This document shows positions 1 through 6,468 of a stretch of 13,264 nucleotides of DNA, one piece after another. A program made the position numbers and the translations under genes. The DNA comes from Clostridiales bacterium (GTDB lineage Bacteria > Bacillota > Clostridia > Oscillospirales > QAMX01). Position 1 is the first letter of the stretch, and every line of letters begins with the position of its first letter. The stretch lies in assembly GCA_016285815.1 (NCBI GenBank), contig JAEERN010000247.1, forward strand, positions 1-13,264, read 5' to 3'. Below the pieces are notes generated by a model. The model did not search any database, was not told the origin of the DNA, and saw only the letters and a program-made list of their open reading frames with translations.

Positions 1-774
1 CCCGCGGCGCTGGCGGCCTTCGAACCGTCCGGCGCGGACGAGGCGCGGGTCTACGGCCGGTCCGGCCGCGGGCGCGAGCTGAAGGCCTTTCGCTTCAGCG
101 GCGGGGACAACGTTCTGGTGCTGACCTTTTGCCTTCACGGCTTTGAGGACGCCTTCCCCCAGGACGGCGCGGCGCTGGTGGCGACGGCCGACCTGCTGAT
201 GGAGCGACTGGCCGGGTGGTCGATCCCGGACTGGACCGTCTGGGTGCTGCCCTGCTGCAACCCGGACGGGCTGCTGGACGGCGCCTCGTGCGACGGGCCC
301 GGCCGCTGTACCACCGCCGTCACCCGGGCCGACGGGACGCTCTGGTTCGGCGCTGGCGCGGACATCAACCGCTGTTTCCCCACCAACTGGGTGCCCTTCA
401 CCGAGCCGCGCAATTACAACGGGGACGCGCCGCTGGCCTGTCCCGAGGCCAGGGCGCTGGCGGAGTTTCTGGAGGGCGCCCGCGGCCCGGCGCAGAACGT
501 CTGCATCGACGTCCACGGCTGGTACGCCCAGACCATCACCTCGTCCGGGCCGGACTGCGCGCTGGCGCGCGTGTTCGCCGCGGAGTTCCCGGACAACACC
601 TGGGCGGACGTGAACCGGGGACAGGGGTATCTCACCGCCTACGCCGCCGCGCTGGGGTACGAGGCCTGTCTGTTCGAATTCCCCGGCGGCGTCCTCAGTC
701 TCGACGGCTTCCGCGCCGGCGGCCTCGACGAGGCCTTCATCCGGTCGATCCGGACGCTGGTGGGCGGGAAATAG
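1..774 (+). CDS. M14-family zinc peptidase, 3' part (5' end outside window)
   Basis: The reading frame is open from the first base, so the gene begins upstream of the window; 257 codons are visible. An internal ATG at 118 would remove the strand leading into the zinc site and is not the real start. Seen: a GRSGRGRELKAF-like opening near codons 20-31; the HxxE zinc motif His46/Glu49 (HGFED); NPDG at codons 87-90; GADINRCFP around codon 124, matching the DxNRNF substrate-carboxylate motif of M14; a third zinc ligand His172 (DVHGW); and the presumed catalytic Glu226 (ACLFEFPGG). The family cleaves C-terminal residues or, in bacterial members, gamma-D-glutamyl-diamino acid bonds of peptidoglycan peptides. 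Which substrate applies here is not visible. The N-terminus is missing, so secretion cannot be judged. The gene converges on the 852-1526 gene and ends at a strong hairpin. Confidence 0.8.
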   Translation, partial: PAALAAFEPSGADEARVYGRSGRGRELKAFRFSGGDNVLVLTFCLHGFEDAFPQDGAALVATADLLMERLAGWSIPDWTVWVLPCCNPDGLLDGASCDGPGRCTTAVTRADGTLWFGAGADINRCFPTNWVPFTEPRNYNGDAPLACPEARALAEFLEGARGPAQNVCIDVHGWYAQTITSSGPDCALARVFAAEFPDNTWADVNRGQGYLTAYAAALGYEACLFEFPGGVLSLDGFRAGGLDEAFIRSIRTLVGGK

Positions 775-789
775 GGCCGGACAGATCCA

Positions 790-836
790 AAACGGCGCGG
801 ACGATCCCACGGGGGATCGTCCGCGCCGTTTCTTTT
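790..836. terminator. Bidirectional intrinsic terminator, 19-bp perfect stem
   Basis: Positions 790-808 and 813-831 are perfect reverse complements around a 4-base loop. On the plus strand the stem runs into TTTCTTTTTC, a good terminator for the peptidase gene. On the minus strand the stem is followed by TTTT, so it probably also ends the convergent transcript that finishes at 852. Convergent genes commonly share such a hairpin. Confidence 0.9.
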
Positions 837-851
837 TCGCTCCAGCGCCGC

Positions 852-1526
852 TCAGGCGTTCTTTTTTTCCTTCAGCAGAGCCCGCAATGCGTTGACGCTC
901 TGCTGGAACTGCGGCGAATCCTTCGCCGTAAACGAAAGATGGTTTCCGCTTTTATTGGTAACACGCAGAGTGTTGAACGTGTAAATTTTTCCGTCTTTCT
1001 GAACGCTCTCCGTCTGGGTGGAACAGGAGACGATATCGGTATAAAAGTACACAGTTGTCCTCTCGATCGGCGGCTGGTTCGGAAAACACGTTTCAACGTT
1101 GACATAATAACAATGAAGCGCATCGCGCGAGAAAAACAGGATCGAACGCTCAAACCGGTTGGTCCGAGTAAAACCGTCCGCCCCGTACTTCACAAACGCG
1201 ATTTGAGGGAAGAACGAATACCCGCCAAACTGCATGGGCTTCGCCTCGTTGACTTCCTCCGGATCAACACCTAGTTTCGGCAGCACATACTCCGGAAGGA
1301 ACTTTGTATAAGTCTCGACCGCTTCGTCGTACATGGCGTCTGTCATATAGCTTTTTTTCTTGACAATCAAGGCTGCCACAGCCCACCCACTCAGCAAAAC
1401 GCTCACGATCAGCAAAGGCCACAACCAAATCCCGGCTACAAGCAGGATCCCGCTCAAAACGAACAGCCATACCACGCCCGCATAGCTGATCCCCTTGAAA
1501 TACTTTTGGTTCCTCTCAAAATCCAT
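852..1526 (-). CDS. Two-helix membrane protein of unknown function
   Basis: I do not recognise a named family. The start chosen is ATG at 1524-1526, giving 224 residues, because GGGGAAG lies just upstream; an in-frame TTG at 1565 would overlap the preceding gene and has no such site. Two hydrophobic segments at about residues 12-30 and 33-52 are followed by KKK, which suggests a short hairpin anchor with the rest in the cytoplasm. The remaining 170 residues are soluble and mixed alpha/beta. The last third (YFYTDIVSC through LSFTAKDSPQF to the end) alternates hydrophobic strands and ends in a helix, loosely like bacterial PH-type domains; this resemblance is a guess. It lies 28 bases downstream of the zinc-ribbon/TPR gene, so the two are probably cotranscribed and may act together. 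Base composition is lower in GC than the flanks. Confidence 0.75.
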   Translation of the reverse strand: MDFERNQKYFKGISYAGVVWLFVLSGILLVAGIWLWPLLIVSVLLSGWAVAALIVKKKSYMTDAMYDEAVETYTKFLPEYVLPKLGVDPEEVNEAKPMQFGGYSFFPQIAFVKYGADGFTRTNRFERSILFFSRDALHCYYVNVETCFPNQPPIERTTVYFYTDIVSCSTQTESVQKDGKIYTFNTLRVTNKSGNHLSFTAKDSPQFQQSVNALRALLKEKKNA

Positions 1527-1554
1527 AGCAACTTCTTCCCCTTTCAAATTATAC

Positions 1555-2148
1555 TCACCGGGCAAACGGATCCGAAACGCCCAGCACTTCGAACAACAGT
1601 TTTCGATCAGCCGACGGCACGCCGTAACGCCGTGCTTGCTCCAGACAGATCCAGCTTCCCGGCGAAGCGTTCAGGTACTTTCGTTCAAAATAGTCGTACT
1701 GCAGATAGGCCAAAAACAGCCAAAAGACCCCGCGCGGTTCTAATGCGATCGCGGCATTGAGAAAGGCCATTGCCTTTTCCACACCGGTTCGCGGCGTCAG
1801 AAATGCCTTTTTTCCCTTCAATTGTGTCGCCGCCGCCCAAAAATACACCTCCGGATCGGTACACCCAAGCCCGATGACCCGCTCAAAGGCTGCGGCCGCC
1901 TCGTCGTATTGCTTCAGACGAAGACAGCAAAGCGCCGCCGCCGTGTTCAGCGAAGCGTCTCTCGGCATTTCTCTCAAAGCGGCCTTCAGCGAACCCATAT
2001 AGCGTGATACGCCCGGCGAACTCATTCCGCAGATGTCGGAAAAGGAAGTGACCACCAGCCTGCTGCCGCAAAACTCGCACTCTTTCCGGTCCGAATCTAC
2101 TGCTGCACCGCACCCGGGACATTCCAGCTTGACCACCCGGATTCCCAC
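1555..2148 (-). CDS. Zinc-ribbon and TPR-like repeat protein
   Basis: This 197-residue protein starts at GTG 2146-2148, with AGGAGG ten bases upstream. The N-terminus carries a CPxCG-type zinc ribbon: Cys10, Cys13, Cys24 and Cys27 (CPGCG then CEFCGS). After a linker, residues 52-185 are alanine- and leucine-rich helices with TPR character, for example LNTAAALCCLRLKQYDEAAAAFERVI and a later AMAFLNAAIALEP segment. There is no signal peptide or membrane helix, so it is probably a cytoplasmic scaffold or adaptor. TPRs bind proteins and small zinc ribbons often bind protein or nucleic acid; the partner is unknown. It is the first gene after a strong promoter and is followed 28 bases later by the membrane protein, a plausible partner. 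The function is not assigned. Confidence 0.8.
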   Translation of the reverse strand: MGIRVVKLECPGCGAAVDSDRKECEFCGSRLVVTSFSDICGMSSPGVSRYMGSLKAALREMPRDASLNTAAALCCLRLKQYDEAAAAFERVIGLGCTDPEVYFWAAATQLKGKKAFLTPRTGVEKAMAFLNAAIALEPRGVFWLFLAYLQYDYFERKYLNASPGSWICLEQARRYGVPSADRKLLFEVLGVSDPFAR

Positions 2149-2193
2149 GCCTCACTCGCCTCCTTTCCCTCTTATTCGGCCGCTCCGCGCGTG

Positions 2194-2213
2194 TATGAGG
2201 AATATTCCTCATA
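2194..2213. promoter_or_regulatory. Perfect 20-bp palindrome, probable operator
   Basis: TATGAGGAATATTCCTCATA reads the same on both strands. It lies about 6-25 bases after the predicted start of the minus-strand transcript and upstream of the divergent Cro/C1-type regulator gene. A dimeric repressor of that type would bind such a site. A lone half-site TATGAG recurs at 2230-2235, over the minus -10 box. In RNA it could also fold as a short hairpin in the 5' leader of the zinc-ribbon gene. Assignment to the adjacent regulator is inference from position. Confidence 0.7.
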
Positions 2214-2225
2214 TTTTCTGCACCA

Positions 2226-2254
2226 ATTATATGAGATAATGATAAAAAAGTCAA
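2226..2254 (-). promoter_or_regulatory. Near-consensus sigma-A promoter for zinc-ribbon/membrane operon
   Basis: Read on the minus strand, TTGACT (2254-2249) and TATAAT (2231-2226) are separated by exactly 17 bases, five of six and six of six consensus matches. Transcription should begin near 2218-2219, giving a leader of about 70 bases before the GTG at 2148. The -35 box overlaps the ribosome binding site of the divergent regulator gene. Confidence 0.88.
2235..2240 (+). promoter_or_regulatory. Candidate -10 box for the regulator gene
   Basis: GATAAT is one base off consensus and sits about 26 bases before the regulator start. I find no convincing -35 box at the right distance (TATTTT at 17 bases), so this promoter would be weak or regulator-dependent. 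It lies between the minus-strand -10 and -35 boxes, so the two promoters could compete. Confidence 0.4.
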
Positions 2255-2265
2255 GGGGTTTTTTC

Positions 2266-2499
2266 ATGATCTCATTCCGGCCGCTGCGCGAGTTGATGAA
2301 AAAGAGAAAGATCAGCACCTATTACCTGCGGAACAAGTGCGGACTCTACAATCTGGACAGCAAAACCATCCAGCGTCTGATGAACGACGAATCGGTCTCT
2401 TCCAACACCCTTGACGCCCTCTGCAACATTTTCGACTGTCAGCTGACCGATATCGCGGAATTCCAAAAAGACCCGCCCCGCTCGCTCGACCTCGACTGA
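2266..2499 (+). CDS. Small Cro/C1-type (XRE family) helix-turn-helix regulator
   Basis: This 77-residue protein starts at ATG 2266, with AAGGGG at 2253-2258 seven bases before it. An in-frame GTG at 2191 would place the palindrome and promoter inside the coding sequence and is rejected. The protein is essentially a bare DNA-binding domain: helices at about residues 4-13, a helix-turn-helix with ISTYYLRNKCGL (16-27) and DSKTIQRLMNDE (31-42) as the likely recognition element, then SSNTLDALCNIFDCQLTDI (45-63), the usual closing helices of the Cro/C1 fold. A short acidic tail (SLDLD) follows. It is divergent from the zinc-ribbon/membrane pair, and the palindrome between them suggests it represses that operon and possibly itself. 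No toxin-like partner is seen. Confidence 0.88.
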   Translation: MISFRPLRELMKKRKISTYYLRNKCGLYNLDSKTIQRLMNDESVSSNTLDALCNIFDCQLTDIAEFQKDPPRSLDLD

Positions 2500-2535
2500 A
2501 AACCGCCGCCCGGACCGGGACGGCGGTTTTTCGAT
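2499..2535 (+). terminator. Intrinsic terminator after the regulator gene
   Basis: AAAACCGCCG at 2499-2508 pairs with CGGCGGTTTT at 2521-2530, with further CCCGG/CCGGG pairing inside, and runs into TTTTTCGATCTATTTTT. The stem begins at the last base of the stop codon. Confidence 0.88.
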
Positions 2536-2576
2536 CTATTTTTCTTTCTTTTTCCCCGCCCGCGGGGCAAACGAAA

Positions 2577-2608
2577 GGGAAGGGCTTTTCAAAGCCCTTC
2601 CCCTTTTT
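2577..2608. terminator. Hairpin terminator between regulator and GH78 gene
   Basis: Positions 2577-2588 and 2591-2602 are perfect 12-base reverse complements. On the plus strand the hairpin is followed by CTTTTTC. On the minus strand it lies 8 bases beyond the end of the rhamnosidase gene and is followed by TTTCGTTT. It therefore probably ends the long minus-strand operon and backs up the regulator terminator. Between 2531 and 2576 I see only a T-rich run and a short CCCCGC/GCGGGG repeat without a T tract. Confidence 0.78.
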
Positions 2609-2610
2609 CT

Positions 2611-4797
2611 TCACTCCGCTCTCCACGGACAGGAGAAGCGATGGCGGCCCGGCGTCAGCTCGCACCGGACCCCGCAGGCGTCGAACAGCCCCGTGGTCCC
2701 CTCGGGCACGGTGAGGTCGAAGGCCACCGCCCCGTCCTCCACCCGCCAGCCGGACCGGACCATGCCGAACCGCGTTTCCAGCGAGGCCGACAGCCAGCCC
2801 ACCCGCTCGTCCGGCAGCGGCCGGAACAGGGTCCGTGCGAAGCCCGGGGCCGTCTCGTCCGGCAGGATCCCGGCGGCCCGGCCGTAGAGCCAATCTCCCA
2901 CCGCGCCGCAGGCGTGGTGGTTGAACGAGTTCATGGCCGGATCCCACATGGTCCCGTCGGGCCGGATCCCGTCCCAGTGCTCCCACATGGTCGTGGCCCC
3001 GGCCTTGACGGCGTAGAGCCACGAGGGATAGGTCTCGCTGAGCAGCAGATCCCAGGCCAGACGCCCGTTGCCGTTCTCGCTGAGGGCGTGCAGGTCGTAG
3101 GGCGAGCCCATGCCGGTGGTGCGGCGGCCCCAGCGCGCGATCAGCTCGCGGTGCTGGGCCGCGATGGGCGCGGGGTCGTCGGCCAGCCCGAAGGCCAGCG
3201 TGTAGACGCAGGCGCTCTGGGTGTCCACGGTCATCCGCCCGTCCGGCCCGATAAAGCGGCGGACGTAGGCCCGGCGCATCTCGTCGTAAAGCGTGCGGAA
3301 GCCGGCGGCGTCACAGCCGAGGACCTCGCAGGTCTTGACCGTGAACCGCAGACCGTAGATCGCAAAGGCGTTGTAGATCAGGACCCCCGGCGTGGCGCCG
3401 GTATAGCTGTCCGGCTCGCCGTCCAGCGCCAGCCAGTCGCCGAAGTTCACGTCGGACTGCCAAAGGCCGTCCTCCAGCTTGCCGCGGATCCAGTCCGCCG
3501 CCAGACGCATGGGCTCGAACATCTCCCGCAGGATCTCTTTGTCGCCGTACATCAGATAGAGCTGCCACGGCATGTACGAGACCGCCATCATGGAATCCCC
3601 CGTGGGGGCCCGGGAGGGATCCCACCAGAAGTCCATCAGCGGCGATACCGTGGGAACGCGCCCGTCCAGCGCCTGGCCGTACTTCAGGTCCCGCAGCCAC
3701 TTCCGGAAAAAGCGGTCCGTGTCGTAGTTGTAACAGCCCGCCCGCAGGAACATGCGGGCGTCCCCCACCCAGCCCTGACGCTCGTCGCGCTGGGGGCAGT
3801 CCGTGGGGATGTCGACGTAATTGCCGCGCTGGCCCCAGAGCTGGTTCTCATAGAGCCGCTCCAGCAGCGGCTCGCCGCAGGCGAACCGCCCCGTCCGCTT
3901 CATGTCGGACCAGACCGCCACGGCCGTGAAGTCCTCGGGGCGGATCTCGTCGGAGAATCCCTCCAGCCGGACGTAGCGGAACCCCTGATAGGTGAAGCGG
4001 GTCTTGAACACGTGCGGCTTCCCGTCGCAGACGAAGGTCACGCGGTTGTCCGCGGCGCGGAGGTTGTCCAGATAAAAGTTCCCGTCCCGGTCCAAAACCT
4101 CGGCGTGCCGCAGGACGACGGTCTCGCCCCGGCGGCCGGCGACGCGGAACTCCACGTGCCCCGCCAGGTTCTGGCCGAAGTCGATCACGGTCTCGCCCCG
4201 CGGCGTCACGAAGACGCGCCGCGCCGGCAGACGCTCCTGCTCGCGCAGGATCTCGCCCTGCTGGGGCACGATCTCCCGGCAGAAGAACGGCTTTTTCGCG
4301 GCCTTTCCGCGCAGGACCACGTCCCGGTTGGCGTCGTAGGTCTCGCCCTTGTAAAAGTCGTCGTAGATCCACGGGCCGGTGCCCCAGTCCCAGCTCTCGT
4401 CCGTGGGGATCACGGTCTTTCCGCCGGCCCCGTCCCGCAGAACCAGGGCGGCGATGAGCGCGAGATCGCTGTGGCTCTGCCCGTAGATGCGGTGGAAAAA
4501 CCAGCCCCAGCCCACGGTGACGCGGATCACGTTCTCGCCGGGGCGGATCAGCTCCGTCACGTCGTAGGTCTGATACTGGATCCGCGTGAAATACTCCGTC
4601 CAGCCCGGCGCCAGAAAGAAATCCCCCACGGGGCGGCCGTTGATCTCCGCGGCATAGACGCCCTTGGCCGTGATCTGAAGCGAGGCGGCGTCTCCGCCGC
4701 CCGCTTCAAACCGTTTTTCCAGCACCAGAGCGCAGGTCCCGACGTCCTCCGTCGGGCCGATGAACGAGGAAAACAGGATCTCGTCTTTCACCGGCAT
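2611..4797 (-). CDS. Alpha-L-rhamnosidase, GH78 family, cytoplasmic
   Basis: It hydrolyses terminal alpha-L-rhamnosyl residues from glycosides or polysaccharide fragments by an inverting mechanism. With ATG at 4797 (a GTG at 4800 is equally possible) it has 728 residues. Seen in order: a rhamnosidase N-type beta domain (about 40-150, GVYAAEINGRPVGD and FLAPGWTEY); the concanavalin-like domain (195-290, VIDFGQNLAGHVEF, YQGFRYVRLEGF); the catalytic alpha-barrel (305-650) with DCPQRDERQGWVGDA, likely general acid Glu339 with Asp333 and Asp346, NFGDW near 452, TTMWEHWDG with likely base Glu606, and NSFNHHACGAVGDW; then the C-terminal beta domain. It lacks the extra N-terminal beta domain and any signal peptide, so it probably acts on imported oligosaccharides or glycosides. 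It follows gpmI by about 15 bases and is probably the last gene of that operon. Confidence 0.93.
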   Translation of the reverse strand: MPVKDEILFSSFIGPTEDVGTCALVLEKRFEAGGGDAASLQITAKGVYAAEINGRPVGDFFLAPGWTEYFTRIQYQTYDVTELIRPGENVIRVTVGWGWFFHRIYGQSHSDLALIAALVLRDGAGGKTVIPTDESWDWGTGPWIYDDFYKGETYDANRDVVLRGKAAKKPFFCREIVPQQGEILREQERLPARRVFVTPRGETVIDFGQNLAGHVEFRVAGRRGETVVLRHAEVLDRDGNFYLDNLRAADNRVTFVCDGKPHVFKTRFTYQGFRYVRLEGFSDEIRPEDFTAVAVWSDMKRTGRFACGEPLLERLYENQLWGQRGNYVDIPTDCPQRDERQGWVGDARMFLRAGCYNYDTDRFFRKWLRDLKYGQALDGRVPTVSPLMDFWWDPSRAPTGDSMMAVSYMPWQLYLMYGDKEILREMFEPMRLAADWIRGKLEDGLWQSDVNFGDWLALDGEPDSYTGATPGVLIYNAFAIYGLRFTVKTCEVLGCDAAGFRTLYDEMRRAYVRRFIGPDGRMTVDTQSACVYTLAFGLADDPAPIAAQHRELIARWGRRTTGMGSPYDLHALSENGNGRLAWDLLLSETYPSWLYAVKAGATTMWEHWDGIRPDGTMWDPAMNSFNHHACGAVGDWLYGRAAGILPDETAPGFARTLFRPLPDERVGWLSASLETRFGMVRSGWRVEDGAVAFDLTVPEGTTGLFDACGVRCELTPGRHRFSCPWRAE

Positions 4798-4812
4798 CAC
4801 CGTTCCGGGCCC

Positions 4813-6387
4813 TTACCGGACCAGCATGCCGGGCTCCCAGCAGGAGGGCGCCTCGATCCCGAACAGCTGGGCCACCGTGGGCGCCACGTTGGCCAGCCCG
4901 TAGGGACCCTCGCCGAAGCGGATCTCCCGCTCCGGGTCGCAGATGATGAACGGCACGGGGTTCAGCGAGTGGGCCGTCCGGACCTGGATCTGTCCCTTTT
5001 TGTTGCGCTCCAGCATCTCGTCGGCGTTCCCGTGGTCGGCGGTGACCACCAGCGTCACGCCCAGCTCGGCGCAGGCCTTTTCCAGCCGCGTCAGCATCAG
5101 ATCCAGCGCGCTCATGGACGTGATGACCGCGTCCAGATTGCCCGTGTGGCCCACCATGTCGCCGTTGGGGAAGTTGCAGCGGATGAAGTCGTATTTCCCG
5201 CTCTTCAGCGCGGCGATGACGTCGTCGGTGATCTCGGCGCACTTCATCCACGGACGCTCGTCGAAGCTGACGTTGTCCGACGGGATCTCGCGGAAGGTCT
5301 CCAGCTCTTCGCTGAACTTGCCGCTGCGGTTGCCGTTCCAGAAATAGGTCACGTGGCCGTACTTCTGGGTCTCGCTGACCGCGTACTGGCGCAGGCCGTT
5401 GGCGATCAAAAGCTCGGACAGGGTGTGGCGGATGTCCGGCGGCGCCACCAGGAACCGGGCGGGCAGCTTCAGGTCCCCGTCGTACTGCAGCATGCCGGCA
5501 TAGACAACGTCGGGCCGCGGACCGCGGTCGAAGCCGCTGAAATCCTCATACTCGAAGGCCATGCTGATCTCCAGCGCCCGGTCGCCGCGGAAGTTGAACA
5601 GCACCACGGAGTCGCCGTCCCGGATGGGGCCCAGCGGGCCGCTTTCGTCGGCGATGACGAAGGCGGGCAGGTCCTGGTCGATGCAGTTCAGCTCGGCGCG
5701 ATAGGTCTCGATGGCCTCCGCCGCCGAGGCGAACCGCCGGCCCTCGCCTCTGACGTGGGTCTCCCAGCCGATGCGGACCATGTTCCAGTCGGCCATATAG
5801 CGGTCCATGGTGACCTTCATGCGGCCGCCGCCGCTGGCGATGCGGGCGTCGAAGCGGTCGTCGGACAGCTCGGCCAGCTTGTTCTCCAGCATCTCCACAT
5901 AGGTCAGGGCGCTGGTGGCGGGCACGTCGCGCCCGTCCAGCAGGATGTGGATGCGGACGCGGCGCGCGCCGTCGGCCTTGGTCCGCTCCAGCATGGCGAA
6001 CAGGTGGCTGATGTTCGAATGGACGTTGCCGTCGGACAGCAGACCCAAAAAGTGGATCGTGCCCCCCCGGTCGGACACGGCGGTCACGTCGCGCCACGCG
6101 TCCGAGGCGAAGATCTTGCCGTTTTCGATGGATTCGTTGACCAGCTTGGCCCCCTGGGAATAGACCTGGCCGCAGCCGAGGGCGTTGTGGCCCACCTCGC
6201 TGTTGCCCATATCCTCGTCCGACGGCAGACCGACGGCGGTGCCGTGGGCCTGGAGCCGGGTCATGGGACACTCCTTCATCAGCCGGTCGAGGGTCGGGGT
6301 GTGGGCCATGGCGACGCCGTCGCCGAGGCCGGTCTTCGAGATGCCTACGCCGTCCATGACGACGAGGAGGACAGGTTTTTTGTTCAT
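4813..6387 (-). CDS. gpmI: 2,3-bisphosphoglycerate-independent phosphoglycerate mutase
   Basis: It interconverts 3- and 2-phosphoglycerate in lower glycolysis and gluconeogenesis, using two metal ions and a phosphoserine intermediate. Of 524 residues, seen: Asp12 (MDGVG) and the catalytic Ser63 in GNSEVGH; His123 (LLSDGNVHS); DGRD at 151-154; FNFRGDR with Arg267 and Arg270; NFPNGDMVGHTGN with Asp410 and His414; TADHGNAD with Asp451 and His452; and His473 (AHSLNPVPF). All expected metal ligands are present. Several motifs depart from the usual Bacillus form (FRGDR for FRPDR, SDGNVHS for SDGGVHS, GRMKVTMDRY for GRYYAMDRD), pointing to a divergent subgroup slightly longer than the usual 510 residues. 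Start ATG 6387 has only a weak purine-rich site (AGAAAGAAGAAAGAG). It sits between the isomerase-like gene (81 bases upstream) and the rhamnosidase, not in a gap-pgk-tpi cluster. Confidence 0.94.
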   Translation of the reverse strand: MNKKPVLLVVMDGVGISKTGLGDGVAMAHTPTLDRLMKECPMTRLQAHGTAVGLPSDEDMGNSEVGHNALGCGQVYSQGAKLVNESIENGKIFASDAWRDVTAVSDRGGTIHFLGLLSDGNVHSNISHLFAMLERTKADGARRVRIHILLDGRDVPATSALTYVEMLENKLAELSDDRFDARIASGGGRMKVTMDRYMADWNMVRIGWETHVRGEGRRFASAAEAIETYRAELNCIDQDLPAFVIADESGPLGPIRDGDSVVLFNFRGDRALEISMAFEYEDFSGFDRGPRPDVVYAGMLQYDGDLKLPARFLVAPPDIRHTLSELLIANGLRQYAVSETQKYGHVTYFWNGNRSGKFSEELETFREIPSDNVSFDERPWMKCAEITDDVIAALKSGKYDFIRCNFPNGDMVGHTGNLDAVITSMSALDLMLTRLEKACAELGVTLVVTADHGNADEMLERNKKGQIQVRTAHSLNPVPFIICDPEREIRFGEGPYGLANVAPTVAQLFGIEAPSCWEPGMLVR

Positions 6388-6468
6388 GCTCTTTCTTCTT
6401 TCTAACCGCGGCCCGCCTCGGGGCGGTCCGGCGGATTTTCAACGGTTTTCTGCCGGCCCGCGCTTTCG

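Noticed and set aside
216..1274. A 352-codon plus-strand frame crossing the peptidase gene end and the terminator
   Set aside because: It runs through a 19-bp terminator hairpin and into the antisense of another gene; its first half is Arg-rich frameshift sequence.
2191..2265. N-terminal extension of the regulator from GTG 2191
   Set aside because: It would place the palindrome and the divergent promoter inside coding sequence; ATG 2266 has a good ribosome binding site and starts at the usual edge of the domain.
2266..2499. Antitoxin of a toxin-antitoxin pair
   Set aside because: The regulator is monocistronic with its own terminator, and the divergent genes do not resemble toxins (too large, one zinc-ribbon/TPR, one membrane protein).
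2554..2567. Short CCCCGC/GCGGGG inverted repeat between two terminators
   Set aside because: It has only six pairs, a 2-base loop and no T tract on either strand; probably chance in GC-rich sequence.
2641..6405. A 1254-codon open frame on the plus strand opposite the rhamnosidase and phosphoglycerate mutase
   Set aside because: It is antisense to two confidently recognised genes, is low in complexity (rich in Ala, Val, Gly, His, Pro and Arg), shows no domain and results from GC-rich codon bias on the other strand.
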